DNA of 64,000 bases from Terrimonas sp937888905. GTDB taxonomy: Bacteria; Bacteroidota; Bacteroidia; Chitinophagales; Chitinophagaceae. The DNA is taken from positions 1 through 64,000 of the forward strand of contig CALATA010000010.1 of the NCBI GenBank assembly GCA_937888905.1, written 5' to 3'. The notes under the pieces are model-generated. The model saw nothing but the letters and a program-made list of their open reading frames with translations. It was not told the origin of the DNA and did no database searches. This document shows positions 50,764 through 59,984 of the stretch, one piece after another. A program made the position numbers and the translations under genes. The stretch's first letter is position 1. Each line of letters starts with the position of its first letter.

Positions 50764-52104
50764 ATGACGCTTATGAAGAAGTTCTCCCTGTTCATATTAT
50801 CCCTGGCTGTCTGTTCGATGGGTATCGCCCAGAATGGACCAGACCGCCCGACTTTCCTGGGATTCAGCTTTGCTCTTAATGATTTCAGCACCGCCCAGAA
50901 GATCCGGTCCACTTCTCTGAGCACTGTTCAACGTAATAAACAATGGAGTAAGATCAAAGATATGGACCATGGCCTGGCGCTGACCTATTACAAGGCACTG
51001 CACAGCCATGTTGATTTTGCCGGTACTTTATCCGGTACTTTCACCCGCGACGGTATGCAATCCCGCAAATTGACCACGGATGGTTTCCTGCTGGGGCTGG
51101 ATGCGGCTGTACATCTCAAAATGTTTGAAGACAAGTACTGGGTTAATCCTTACCTGATCGCCGGTATCGGTGGCCAGCTGTTCAACGATAAATATTTTGG
51201 TGCCACGGCTAACCCCGGTGTTGGTCTGAAGATCAATTTCTTCGAAGAATTCAACATTTTCGCTTCCAGCCAGTACCGTGTACCGGTAACCAAAGAAACC
51301 GCTAACTATTATTTCTTCCATCAGATCGGCATTGCTGCCCGCGTTACGCCTAAAAAAGTACCGGTAGTGATCGTACCTCCGGCTCCTCCTGTTGACACCG
51401 ACAAAGATGGTATCGTTGACAGCCTGGATAAATGTCCTACTGTTCCCGGTATAGCCAAATACCAGGGATGTCCGATCCCCGACACGGATAAAGACGGCAT
51501 CAACGACGAAGAGGATAAATGTCCCACAGTGGTCGGCCTTCCCCGCTATGGTGGTTGCCCCATCCCCGATACAGACGGTGACGGTATCAACGACGAGGAA
51601 GACAAATGTATCACAGAACGCGGTCCTGCCAGCAACCAGGGATGTCCTTATAAAGACACCGATGGTGATGGTGTGAACGACAATGAAGACCGTTGCCCCA
51701 CTATTCCCGGCGTAAAAGAAAATCAGGGTTGCCCTGCTATCCAGGAAGAAGTAGTGAAAAAAGTAAACTTCGCTGCAAATAATATTTATTTCGCAACAGG
51801 TAAATACACGCTCCTGGCCAAGTCAAACAAAGGCCTCAACGAAGTAGCCCAGATCATCAAAGACAACCCCGGTATCAACCTGACTATCGATGGTCACACC
51901 GATGACGTAGGTAAAGACGAGTCTAACCAGACTTTGAGTGAAAACCGCGCAAATGCGGTGAAGAAATACCTGGTGAGCAAAGGTGTTGAAGAAAGCCGCC
52001 TGACCGCTACCGGTTACGGTGAAACCAAGCCTATCGCTGACAACAAAACAGCCGCAGGCCGTCAGAAAAACCGTCGCGTAGAACTGAAGCTCAGCTACTA
52101 TTAA
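50764..52104 (+). CDS. OmpA-family protein with TSP type 3 repeats
   Basis: 446 residues (443 from the second ATG at 50773). A signal peptide ends at GIAQ. An eight-stranded-type barrel (about 30-195) is followed by a Pro linker and four thrombospondin type 3 calcium-binding repeats (DTDKDGIVDSLDKCPTV, DTDGDGINDEEDKC). A C-terminal OmpA peptidoglycan-binding domain (LTIDGHTDDVGKDESNQTLS, GETKPIADNKTAAGRQKNRR) completes it. It is a major outer-membrane-to-cell-wall link. A terminator follows. Confidence 0.95.
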   Translation: MTLMKKFSLFILSLAVCSMGIAQNGPDRPTFLGFSFALNDFSTAQKIRSTSLSTVQRNKQWSKIKDMDHGLALTYYKALHSHVDFAGTLSGTFTRDGMQSRKLTTDGFLLGLDAAVHLKMFEDKYWVNPYLIAGIGGQLFNDKYFGATANPGVGLKINFFEEFNIFASSQYRVPVTKETANYYFFHQIGIAARVTPKKVPVVIVPPAPPVDTDKDGIVDSLDKCPTVPGIAKYQGCPIPDTDKDGINDEEDKCPTVVGLPRYGGCPIPDTDGDGINDEEDKCITERGPASNQGCPYKDTDGDGVNDNEDRCPTIPGVKENQGCPAIQEEVVKKVNFAANNIYFATGKYTLLAKSNKGLNEVAQIIKDNPGINLTIDGHTDDVGKDESNQTLSENRANAVKKYLVSKGVEESRLTATGYGETKPIADNKTAAGRQKNRRVELKLSYY

Positions 52105-52128
52105 TTCAGTGTTAGTAAGTACTATACT

Positions 52129-52153
52129 AAAGCCCCGCATTGCGGGGCTTTTT
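52129..52153 (+). terminator. terminator of the OmpA-family gene
   Basis: A AAAGCCCCGCA/TGCGGGGCTTT stem with TTTTT. Confidence 0.88.
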
Positions 52154-52154
52154 A

Positions 52155-52288
52155 ATTAGACAATTTGATGATTTGATAATTTGAAGATGTTTATCACCAC
52201 CATACTTCCCATATCGGAAATTTCCGTGCGATGCCATTTTACTATCTTTATACTGCCTGATCTTCAAATTATCAAATTTTCAAATTAA
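52155..52288. repeat. inverted AATTTGATGATTTG words flanking a short gap
   Basis: ACAATTTGATGATTTGATAATTTG (52158-52181) and its inverse-orientation CTTCAAATTATCAAATTTTCAAATT (52262-52286) enclose about 80 bp of non-repeated sequence. The latter lies 5 bp before the map start. Confidence 0.65.
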
Positions 52289-52292
52289 CCGG

Positions 52293-53051
52293 ATGTCGAT
52301 ATCAACACAAGCGGAACTGGATGGAATGAAGAAAGTAAGTGAAGCGGTGGCCAATACATTGCGGAAGATGCGCGAGTACGCACAACCCGGAATGAGCACA
52401 CTGGAACTGGATCATTATGGAGGCGAGCTGCTCAAGGGATATGGCGCAAAGTCGGCACCGCGGCTGACCTACGGGTTTCCCGGATGGACCTGTATCAGTG
52501 TGAATGAGCAAATCGCGCATGGAATTCCTTCTGCCGCCAACATTCTTCGCGAAGGAGACCTCGTTAATATCGATGTATCGGCTGAATTGGGTGGTTTCTG
52601 GTCGGACAATGGCGGATCCTTTGTGCTCGGGCAGGATATACATGGGCATGAAAAGCTGGTAGCCACATCGCGACAGATCCTTCGGGAAGCGATAGCGCAG
52701 ATACGCGGCGGGCAACGGATTTCCGACACCGGTAAACTGATCGAAACCAAAGCCCGCAAAGCCGGCTTCCGCGTGATACGCAATCTTACTGGTCATGGTG
52801 TAGGCCGCAGCCTGCACGAAGCCCCCTTTGAAATAGCTAATTTCCCCGATCACCGCAACCGCGAACGGTTCCGCCGTCATTCGGTAGTGGCGATTGAAAC
52901 ATTCATTTCTACCACTTCCACCATGGCCATGGATACCTCAGACGGCTGGACTTTCGTTGGCAATAAAGGAGGTTTTGTTGCCCAGCATGAGCATACGATT
53001 GTGATTACGGATGGAGAGCCGGTGGTGTTGACGGAGAGTAACGGAATTTAA
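52293..53051 (+). CDS. map: methionine aminopeptidase type I
   Basis: 252 residues. Metal ligands are visible: Asp in NIDVSAELGGFWSDNGGSF (two Asp), His in TGHGVGRSLHEAP, Glu in AIETFIS and Glu in QHEHTIV. It removes the N-terminal Met of new proteins after deformylation and so follows functionally on def, which is elsewhere in the window. It starts at ATG 52293, just beyond repeats. Confidence 0.95.
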   Translation: MSISTQAELDGMKKVSEAVANTLRKMREYAQPGMSTLELDHYGGELLKGYGAKSAPRLTYGFPGWTCISVNEQIAHGIPSAANILREGDLVNIDVSAELGGFWSDNGGSFVLGQDIHGHEKLVATSRQILREAIAQIRGGQRISDTGKLIETKARKAGFRVIRNLTGHGVGRSLHEAPFEIANFPDHRNRERFRRHSVVAIETFISTTSTMAMDTSDGWTFVGNKGGFVAQHEHTIVITDGEPVVLTESNGI

Positions 53052-53115
53052 AATGTGCAAATGTGCCCGCCACAGGCGGGGCCATGTGAAAATGTATTTT
53101 ATGTATTCCATTTTC
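53052..53115. repeat. AAATGTG word repeats
   Basis: AAATGTGCAAATGTG and ATGTGAAAATGTATT words resemble those at 18649-18690. A GCCCGCCACAGGCGGGGC hairpin lies between them. Confidence 0.55.
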
Positions 53116-53124
53116 CCATTGTAT

Positions 53125-53164
53125 AAAAAGAGATGCCGGTGCAACTGCACCGGCATCTCTTTTT
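53125..53164. terminator. bidirectional terminator between map and sucC
   Basis: A perfect stem (AAAAAGAGATGCCGGTGCA with its complement) flanked by A and T runs. It serves both convergent genes. Confidence 0.92.
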
Positions 53165-53176
53165 ATACGTGTCTTA

Positions 53177-54388
53177 TCAGGCTACTGCTTTCTTCACCAG
53201 GTCGGCAGCTTCGCTGAGCAGGATCGCGGATTGTACTTTCAGTCCGCTTTCGTCGATCAGTTTTTTCGCTTCTTCGGCGTTGGTGCCTTGCAGACGCACG
53301 ATGATCGGGATATTAATATTGCCCAGGTTCTTGTAAGCATCAATTACACCGGCCGCAACACGGTCGCAGCGAACGATACCGCCAAAGATGTTGATGAGGA
53401 TCGCTTTTACAGCCGGATCTTTCATGATGATCTTGAATCCAGCTTCTACTGTTTGCGCGTTGGCCGTACCGCCTACGTCCAGGAAGTTGGCCGGCTCACC
53501 ACCGCTGAGTTTGATCATGTCCATGGTAGCCATTGCCAGACCGGCACCGTTTACCATACAACCTACGTTGCCGTCCAGTTTTACGAAGTTGAGGTTGTAT
53601 TTACCTGCTTCCACTTCCGTAGGATCTTCTTCTGTGATGTCGCGCAATGCCGCCACATCGGGGTGACGCATCAGGGAGTTATCGTCAAGGCTCATCTTAC
53701 AGTCAACGGCAATGATCTTGTCGTCGGAAGCTTTGAAGAGCGGGTTGATCTCCAGCATGGCGCAATCCAGTCCAACATAAGCATTGTACAGGTTGGTTAC
53801 GAATTTCACGCAGTTCTTGAAAGCTTCACCGCTGAGACCGAGGTTGAAGGCGATTTTGCGCGCCTGGAAACCCTGCAGCCCGCCACCGGGGTGTACCCAT
53901 TCTTTAAAAATTTTTTCGGGTGTATCGTGCGCAACGTCCTCGATGTTCATACCGCCTTCGGTACTGTACATGATCACGTTCTGTCCTTTGCTGCGGTCGA
54001 GTAGGATAGAGAGATAGAATTCTTTTCTTTCAGAAGCACCATCATAGTACATGTCCTGGGCAACCAGGATCTTGTTGACTACTTTACCGGCAGGTCCTGT
54101 CTGAACAGTTACCAATGTGCCGCCAAGGATTTTCTGGGCAAACTCCTGGATGTCTTCCAGTGATTTGCCTACTTTAACACCATTGATGCCATTTTCCTTG
54201 ATAGCGCCCTTTCCACGGCCACCGGCATGGATTTGTGCCTTGACAACGGCAAACTTACTTCCGCTCTGGGTTTTGATCTGACGGTATGCTTCTTCCGCCT
54301 CCTGTACCGTACTGCAGGCAAATCCTTCCTGCACCGGCACGTTATATTTTTTCAATAACTCTTTCGCCTGGTATTCGTGTAAGTTCAT
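53177..54388 (-). CDS. sucC: succinyl-CoA ligase beta subunit
   Basis: 403 residues. The ATP-grasp domain (MNLHEYQAKELLKKYNVP, VVKAQIHAGGRGKGA) and the C-terminal CoA-ligase domain (FLDVGGTANAQTV, GGIVRCDRVAAGVI) are complete. It forms the nucleotide-specific subunit of the TCA-cycle enzyme that converts succinyl-CoA to succinate. The alpha subunit gene is not adjacent, which is common in Bacteroidota. A TATCTTCG element (54405-54412, minus strand) lies 17 nt upstream of the start. Confidence 0.95.
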   Translation of the reverse strand: MNLHEYQAKELLKKYNVPVQEGFACSTVQEAEEAYRQIKTQSGSKFAVVKAQIHAGGRGKGAIKENGINGVKVGKSLEDIQEFAQKILGGTLVTVQTGPAGKVVNKILVAQDMYYDGASERKEFYLSILLDRSKGQNVIMYSTEGGMNIEDVAHDTPEKIFKEWVHPGGGLQGFQARKIAFNLGLSGEAFKNCVKFVTNLYNAYVGLDCAMLEINPLFKASDDKIIAVDCKMSLDDNSLMRHPDVAALRDITEEDPTEVEAGKYNLNFVKLDGNVGCMVNGAGLAMATMDMIKLSGGEPANFLDVGGTANAQTVEAGFKIIMKDPAVKAILINIFGGIVRCDRVAAGVIDAYKNLGNINIPIIVRLQGTNAEEAKKLIDESGLKVQSAILLSEAADLVKKAVA

Positions 54389-54404
54389 TGGTAAAAATTT
54401 GTCG

Positions 54405-54412
54405 CGAAGATA
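54405..54412 (-). promoter_or_regulatory. -7 box variant TATCTTCG of sucC
   Basis: One base from TAnnTTTG on the minus strand, 17 nt from the start. It has the same C-for-T change as the boxes at 2508 and 18745. Confidence 0.45.
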
Positions 54413-54481
54413 AGTCTTTCAGGTAAACGGGCGAAGCAAAAAACGGAAGCCGTTTCGGCCACAAAAACCTATTTTTATTTC

Positions 54482-55297
54482 ATGCTCAGGAGATCGTTTT
54501 ATACTTTTTTAGGCTGCTTTTTTGTACTGCTTACGGCATGCCATACCACGAAGCCTTCGCTTCAGCAACTCAACTATCCGTCGCGGGTAACAGGCTCCGG
54601 TTTTTTCAGAAATATTACCGGGATGGACACACATCAGCGCGATTCGCTGGCCATGCTTTGCCTGCTCGGTGGCAATTTCCCCGGTTTTCTCCGCCATCTT
54701 GAACCCGTGACGGTAGAAGGCGCGCATCCGCAAACGGGCAAGCGAAACAGCATCACCTTCTGGGTTACTCCCGATTATTTGTCTATCGGCACCGACAACG
54801 ATTGGGTGCGTATGCCGCTTTCGCCTAAAGCCGCACAGGTAGTGGCCGACAGCCTGAATTGCTTTTTACCTACCGCTACCATGTGTGACGAAATCTATCG
54901 CGCTGCGGCTGTTAAACTGGAGCCCGTGCCCCTGTATGCTTTCCGCGACAGCACGCCTGTGCTAATGCATCATCACCTCATCATCGAAGGGCAACGGCAG
55001 GGCAGGAAGGGACTGATCGCCGGTATCAAAAAAGATGTGGTACTGACCGAGAAACTATCCGAACGTCCCAACCGCGTGGCTATCTACGGATGGCACAAAC
55101 CGGAAGGCCGCCCGATACAGCCGCTTTACACCGGTCATGCAGACTGGTACGTCGATTACAGCCACGGCATCCGGCTGGTGAGCCGGCAACTCCTGGTCAA
55201 CGGGCAATGGATGGATTATACGAAAGTGTGGGCCGATGAAGCACTGCGATACCTGCTCTGCGGAACCGAAAAGGCCACGGTAACGCGGTACAACTGA
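54482..55297 (+). CDS. lipoprotein of unknown function
   Basis: 271 residues. A lipoprotein signal ends in VLLTACHTT with the Cys near 20. The rest is a globular domain with FWVTPDYLSIGTDNDWVRMPLS, MHHHLIIEGQRQGRKG, VAIYGWHKPEGRPIQPLYTG and HADWYVDYSHGIRLVS, a conserved acidic/His set suggesting an enzyme-like fold. I cannot assign a family. It is not obviously related to its neighbours. Confidence 0.7.
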   Translation: MLRRSFYTFLGCFFVLLTACHTTKPSLQQLNYPSRVTGSGFFRNITGMDTHQRDSLAMLCLLGGNFPGFLRHLEPVTVEGAHPQTGKRNSITFWVTPDYLSIGTDNDWVRMPLSPKAAQVVADSLNCFLPTATMCDEIYRAAAVKLEPVPLYAFRDSTPVLMHHHLIIEGQRQGRKGLIAGIKKDVVLTEKLSERPNRVAIYGWHKPEGRPIQPLYTGHADWYVDYSHGIRLVSRQLLVNGQWMDYTKVWADEALRYLLCGTEKATVTRYN

Positions 55298-55325
55298 ATC
55301 TTGCCATCCTATGCCGGAGCTTCCC

Positions 55326-55333
55326 TATATTTG
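55326..55333 (+). promoter_or_regulatory. -7 box TATATTTG of the purine nucleoside phosphorylase gene
   Basis: An exact TAnnTTTG match 20 nt before the ATG, with TTG at 55301-55303 as a -33 candidate. Confidence 0.6.
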
Positions 55334-55353
55334 CCCCCTTATACGATTGAATT

Positions 55354-56178
55354 ATGGCTAAAACTATTTTCGACCAACTGAACGAAACTGTCAGCTTCCT
55401 GAAGCAACAATTTGCAGAAACGCCCTCCGTAGGTATCGTACTCGGAAGCGGTCTTGGCAATTTTGCCGAACAGATTGAAGTGGAAAAAGAAGTGCCTTAC
55501 GGCGACATTCCCAATTTCCCTGTATCAACCGTGCAGGGACACAAAGGAAAGCTCGTGTTTGGCAAACTGGCAGGGAAAACAGTGGTAGCCATGGCCGGTC
55601 GTTTTCATTACTACGAAGGATACAGTGCCCAGGATGTGGTGTTTCCTGTAAGAGTGATGAAACTGCTCGGTGTGCAGACCCTGCTGTTGTCCAATGCGGC
55701 CGGCGGTGTCAACACCAGCTTCAAAGTAGGCGACATCATGATCATCACCGATCACATCAGTCAGTTCACACCTAATCCGCTGATCGGCAAGAATGTGGAA
55801 GAATGGGGACCCCGTTTCCCGGATATGAGTGAACCTTACAAAAAGAGTCTTATTAATAAGGCCAAGGAAATCGCCGCCACCAACAATATCAACGTAAAAG
55901 AAGGCGTGTACCTGGCCGTTACAGGTCCCACATTTGAAACGCGCGCTGAATACCGTATGATCCATGCACTGGGCGGCGACGCCGTAGGAATGAGCACCGT
56001 ACAGGAATGTATCGTGGCCAATCACATGGGAATTGCCGTATTTGCCATGAGCATCATCACCGATATCGGCATCCGTGATGAAGAAAACGTGATCACGCAC
56101 GAGGAAGTGCTGGAAGCAGCCAAAGAAGCGGAACCGAAGTTCTCGCTGATCTTCCGCGAACTTGTGGCATCCCTTTAA
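55354..56178 (+). CDS. purine nucleoside phosphorylase
   Basis: 274 residues, trimeric PNP type. The phosphate loop is GIVLGSGLGNFAEQ; the family signature is MAGRFHYYEGYSAQDVVFPV with SNAAGGVN downstream, and the base-binding Glu/Asn region is GPTFETRAEYRMIHALGGD. It cleaves guanosine and inosine to the base and ribose-1-phosphate. The gene symbol differs among species (punA, deoD), so none is given. Confidence 0.95.
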   Translation: MAKTIFDQLNETVSFLKQQFAETPSVGIVLGSGLGNFAEQIEVEKEVPYGDIPNFPVSTVQGHKGKLVFGKLAGKTVVAMAGRFHYYEGYSAQDVVFPVRVMKLLGVQTLLLSNAAGGVNTSFKVGDIMIITDHISQFTPNPLIGKNVEEWGPRFPDMSEPYKKSLINKAKEIAATNNINVKEGVYLAVTGPTFETRAEYRMIHALGGDAVGMSTVQECIVANHMGIAVFAMSIITDIGIRDEENVITHEEVLEAAKEAEPKFSLIFRELVASL

Positions 56179-56212
56179 CAAAATGGCAGCGTCCGGAATG
56201 CCGGACCTCCAC

Positions 56213-56220
56213 TAATTTTG
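56213..56220 (+). promoter_or_regulatory. -7 box TAATTTTG of the porin gene
   Basis: An exact TAnnTTTG match 27 nt before the ATG at 56248. Confidence 0.6.
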
Positions 56221-56247
56221 CAGCGGTCCTGCACATGGACCTTCCGA

Positions 56248-58284
56248 ATGATCAAGTACCTACTTTCAATACAGGTGTTGCTGGTGCTGTTGTGTTGTGC
56301 CGTTACGGTCAACGCGCAACGCCGTAATCCTGTTGGCACTTTTACCGACCGCGCAGGTTCTATCGGTCGCGGCACCCAGGTAGGAGGCGACAGCAACGAC
56401 AGCCTGCAACGCCGCGACAAAAACGCGGACTCCATCACCATCACCTACAAGTTCCTGGACTCTACGCGTACTTATCGTCTGGATTCATCGGTAAACGATT
56501 TCAGTAAACGTTTCCCGATACCTGCAGACTATGTATACCTGGGCAATCCCGGTACGGCTGCACGGTCTATTCTATTTTCACCCGTATTCACGCCCGGCTG
56601 GGACCCCGGTTTCCATTCATTTGATATCTATAAATGGACCATCGAAAAGGCCCGCTTTTTTTCTACCACGCGTCCCTATTCCGAACTGAACTACATGCTG
56701 GCGAGCAAAGGCGAACAACAGATCGAATTGTTGCATACGCAGAATATCAAACCTAACTGGAACATGCTCGGACAATACCGCCTGATTGCGGCGCCGGGTT
56801 TTTTCAACGGACAAAAAACAAGTCACAGCAGTTATGTATTCACCTCCTGGTACCAGTCGGTGAACAAACGATACAACAACTATTTCGTTATTGCGTCCAA
56901 CAAAATAAGTGCTTCGGAGAACGGTGGATTGATCGATACAATGGATTACCTGCGTTCACCTGAATATACCGACCGTTTTACCATTCCGACCAAAATAGGA
57001 GGGGACAACGAATACAGCAGTAACTTTTTTACAACGAATATCCGCACCGGCAATCAATACACGGATTTCAATGTGATGATGCGGCAGCAATACGATTTCG
57101 GAAGAAAAGATTCACTGGTAACCGATTCGACCGTGATACCCTTGTTCTTTCCGAAAGTCCGTTTCGAACACACGATCCGTTACACAACGAATAAATATCT
57201 CTACCAGGATCTGATTGGCGACTCGGCCTACTATAAAGACTTTTATAACATCACGCTGCCACAGGCGAACGATACGTTTGAAATCCGCGAATACTGGAAA
57301 GTACTCAGCAATGATTTTTCCATTTATCAATTTCCGGAGGAAAAAAACCTGCATCAGTACATAAAGGTCGGCGCCTCTCATCAGCAGATCACCGGACGAT
57401 TTACTTCGGGTAAAAACAGCTTCTTCAATATCATCGGGCACGGCGAATACCGCAACCGTACCCGCAACCAGAAATGGGATATTGCCGCGTCGGGTGAAAT
57501 ATATTTTGCAGGTCTGAATGCCGGCGACTTTAGGGTGTCTGCTGCATTGGAAAGATTGCTGGGGCAAAAACTGGGTTACCTGAAGATCGGGTTCGAAAAT
57601 GCGAACCGCACGCCGTCATTTATATTCGATACACGCAGTAGTTTTTACCTGGCGCAGGCAGCCACTTTCAAAAAGGAAAACAATACGCAGATCTATGCGA
57701 CCTACAGCCTGCCGAAACTCCGTCTTCAGCTCAGCGGTCATTATTACCTGGCTACGAACTATACTTATTATACCAGCTTTTATCAGCCAAACCAGGCAAC
57801 GGCATTGTTCAATGTGTTGCAGGTAGCGGCAAGGAAGACGTTTAAGTTTGGACGTAAGAAACAATTCAATCTTCATTCGGACGTATATGTGCAGCAGGTA
57901 ATAGGTAACGGACCGGTGAATGTACCGCTGGTATTCACCCGCAACCGCCTGGCCTATGAGGGAAATCTCGGGTTCAAGAACCTGGACATAGCGTTGGGAT
58001 TGGAATCGCGTTACCACACGCCCTATAAAGCCGATAATTACTCTCCGGTGTTGGGTCGTTTTCAATACCAGGATACTGCCACGATCCGTAACAATATACC
58101 GGATATCGCGGCCTATGTGCATTTCAGAATCCGTTCATTCAAAGCCTTTGTACGGGCGGAAAACCTGAACACGATGAGTTTCAGCAACGGGTTCGGCTTT
58201 ACCAACAATAACCTGGCTGCTACCGGTTATCCTTATCCCGGCTTCCTGTTTCGCCTCGGAATCTATTGGGGATTTGTTAATTAG
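56248..58284 (+). CDS. putative porin of Bacteroidota type
   Basis: 678 residues from the ATG at 56248; ten upstream codons lie in the promoter region. The signal peptide ends near VNAQ. The mature protein matches the putative porin family of Bacteroidota: GTFTDRAGSIGRGTQ at the start, FSPVFTPGWDPGFHSFD, and many alternating amphipathic strands. It ends in FRLGIYWGFVN with terminal aromatics. It should form a large outer-membrane barrel. The substrate is unknown. Confidence 0.87.
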   Translation: MIKYLLSIQVLLVLLCCAVTVNAQRRNPVGTFTDRAGSIGRGTQVGGDSNDSLQRRDKNADSITITYKFLDSTRTYRLDSSVNDFSKRFPIPADYVYLGNPGTAARSILFSPVFTPGWDPGFHSFDIYKWTIEKARFFSTTRPYSELNYMLASKGEQQIELLHTQNIKPNWNMLGQYRLIAAPGFFNGQKTSHSSYVFTSWYQSVNKRYNNYFVIASNKISASENGGLIDTMDYLRSPEYTDRFTIPTKIGGDNEYSSNFFTTNIRTGNQYTDFNVMMRQQYDFGRKDSLVTDSTVIPLFFPKVRFEHTIRYTTNKYLYQDLIGDSAYYKDFYNITLPQANDTFEIREYWKVLSNDFSIYQFPEEKNLHQYIKVGASHQQITGRFTSGKNSFFNIIGHGEYRNRTRNQKWDIAASGEIYFAGLNAGDFRVSAALERLLGQKLGYLKIGFENANRTPSFIFDTRSSFYLAQAATFKKENNTQIYATYSLPKLRLQLSGHYYLATNYTYYTSFYQPNQATALFNVLQVAARKTFKFGRKKQFNLHSDVYVQQVIGNGPVNVPLVFTRNRLAYEGNLGFKNLDIALGLESRYHTPYKADNYSPVLGRFQYQDTATIRNNIPDIAAYVHFRIRSFKAFVRAENLNTMSFSNGFGFTNNNLAATGYPYPGFLFRLGIYWGFVN

Positions 58285-58328
58285 CGCTGAAAACGAGGTT
58301 TTTCTGACCAAAATCAGGTGTAATCATC

Positions 58329-58358
58329 TTTGACGTTCAAAAAGCCAACGTATCTTTG
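58329..58358 (+). promoter_or_regulatory. promoter of the metal island's first gene
   Basis: -33 TTTG (58329-58332) and -7 TATCTTTG (58351-58358) with an 18-nt spacer. The GTG start follows 7 nt after the box. Confidence 0.72.
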
Positions 58359-58365
58359 TGCGACT

Positions 58366-58758
58366 GTGAAACGTTTTGCACTTTCCATATTAGCCGTTTT
58401 ATACCTGGCAGTTGGCAGCGGGATCGTTGTCAACAAGCACTTCTGTATGAACCGGCTGGACTCCTGGGAGTTCTATGGCAAGCTCGATGACAAATGCAAC
58501 CGCTGCGGTATGGAAAGTACCGAGAAGCATGGATGCTGTCACGATGAAGTGCATGTGATAAAACTCACTCCTGACCAGAAGCTGGCGCTTTTATCTTTCG
58601 ACCTGTCTGTACCGCAGGAAATACAGTTGCCCGCATGGATCAATTATTTTCTTGCTCCGTTGGAAAACGGCGCTCCTTCCGTTTATTATCTCAATCATTC
58701 CCCGCCTTTACTGACAGATAGCGATACGTATCTGCAGAATAATGTATTCAGGATTTAG
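58366..58758 (+). CDS. HYC_CC_PP family small Cys/His-rich protein
   Basis: 130 residues from a GTG at 58366; the frame is open 12 codons upstream but the promoter lies there. One N-terminal hydrophobic helix (LAVLYLAVGSGIVV) anchors it. Conserved metal-ligand-like residues follow: HFC (25-27), CNRC (44-47), HGCCH (55-59), and HSPP near the end. These fit the HYC_CC_PP family that sits beside copper and HMA genes in Bacteroidota. It probably binds Cu(I) or a related ion in the periplasm. Family recognition rests on the motif spacing. Confidence 0.85.
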   Translation: MKRFALSILAVLYLAVGSGIVVNKHFCMNRLDSWEFYGKLDDKCNRCGMESTEKHGCCHDEVHVIKLTPDQKLALLSFDLSVPQEIQLPAWINYFLAPLENGAPSVYYLNHSPPLLTDSDTYLQNNVFRI

Positions 58759-58850
58759 TCGTCTGTGCCTCCGCCTCACCCGGATGGCGGAAGGGTAAGT
58801 ATGTCCGGGCTATTGCGCTTATCATTACTTAAACACAAACACAACAAATC

Positions 58851-59306
58851 ATGAAATCTGTTAAGATATTTTTCCTGTTCGCCTGCCTGGCTGTTGCCGG
58901 TATTGCCTCTGCACAATCAAAAACTGAAACCATTGCCGTTGCCGGTAACTGTGGTATGTGCAAAAAAACGATTGAAAAATCAGCCAGAGCCGGTGGGGCA
59001 ACAGCTGCCGATTGGAATGAAGAAAAGAAAGTACTCACTGTAAAATACAATTCAAAGACCACTGATCTCGCAAAGATTCAGCAGCAGGTAGCGGCCGCAG
59101 GGTATGATACCCGCGATGTAAAAGCTTCCGATGCGGCATACGACAAGCTGCATGGCTGCTGCAAATATGATCGTGGCTCACTTCCCCAATCTGTAAGTGC
59201 CGCCGACAAGAAGACCGAAGCGGCCTGTTGCAGCAAAGGCGAGAAAACTGCCAAAGGCGATAAAGGCGAGAAAGGTTCCTGCTGCAGCGAAGGCGAAGGT
59301 CATTAA
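58851..59306 (+). CDS. periplasmic HMA-domain protein with Cys-pair tail
   Basis: 151 residues. A signal peptide (to about 22, ASAQ) precedes an HMA domain (25-90) with the metal motif GNCGMCKKTIE. The C-terminal tail (about 100-151) is rich in Cys pairs and charges: HGCCKYD, ACCSKGEKT, SCCSEGEGH. Such tails bind soft metal ions. It follows the HYC_CC_PP gene by 92 bp. Confidence 0.87.
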   Translation: MKSVKIFFLFACLAVAGIASAQSKTETIAVAGNCGMCKKTIEKSARAGGATAADWNEEKKVLTVKYNSKTTDLAKIQQQVAAAGYDTRDVKASDAAYDKLHGCCKYDRGSLPQSVSAADKKTEAACCSKGEKTAKGDKGEKGSCCSEGEGH

Positions 59307-59360
59307 TGCGCAGACAGCCACTGGCTGTCTCTTATTGCTTCACAATTAAACATATTAAGT

Positions 59361-59906
59361 ATGAAAAAGCTATTGTTCATAGCAATGGTCTTGTTCATGG
59401 GTATGTCTGTGCAGGCGCAGTTTTCCCGGGCCGAATTACAGGCTACAGGTTTAACCTGTGCAATGTGCAGCAATGCCATCAACAAAGCTTTGCAGCAACT
59501 GCCTTACGTAGAGAACGTAAAGGTGGATATCAAAAGTTCCGTCTACCAGATTAGTTTCCGCGAAGGCGCGGCCGTAAGTATCGATGGATTAAAAAATGCG
59601 GTGGAAGACGCCGGTTTTTCCGTTGGCAATCTGAAACTGTCGGGTCGTTTCAATAATGTATCCGTGGCCAATGACACGCATGTGCAGATCGGCAACGAAA
59701 CATTTCATTTCCTGGATATCAAAGACCAGGTATTGAATGGCGAACAAACGATTACTGTAGTAGACAAGAATTTTGTTTCTCCGAAAAAATTCAAAAAGTT
59801 CAGCAGTGCCACCCGTATGGCGTGCGTGCACACCGGCAAAGCCGGCAGTTGCTGCAGCCGCGACGGGATCAAAGCTGATACACGGATTTATCACGTAACG
59901 ATCTAA
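59361..59906 (+). CDS. periplasmic HMA-domain protein
   Basis: 181 residues. Signal peptide to about 20 (VQAQ), then an HMA domain with GLTCAMCSNAINKAL. A second half of about 90 residues (FNNVSVANDTHVQIGNETFHFLD) is of unknown fold and carries SCCSRDG near the end. It probably acts as a periplasmic metal chaperone paired with the preceding gene. Confidence 0.85.
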   Translation: MKKLLFIAMVLFMGMSVQAQFSRAELQATGLTCAMCSNAINKALQQLPYVENVKVDIKSSVYQISFREGAAVSIDGLKNAVEDAGFSVGNLKLSGRFNNVSVANDTHVQIGNETFHFLDIKDQVLNGEQTITVVDKNFVSPKKFKKFSSATRMACVHTGKAGSCCSRDGIKADTRIYHVTI

Positions 59907-59978
59907 TTCAAAAGTAAAAAGTCAAAATTCAAAAATGGAAATCAGTCCATCTTTTGAATTTTGACTTTTGAATTAATA
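59907..59978. repeat. inverted AAAGTCAAAATTCAAAA words
   Basis: TTCAAAAGTAAAAAGTCAAAATTC (59908-59931) and the inverse-orientation TTTTGAATTTTGACTTTTGAATT (59952-59974) can form a long AT-rich hairpin between the HMA gene and the thioredoxin gene. Confidence 0.65.
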
Positions 59979-59984
59979 ATTTTT

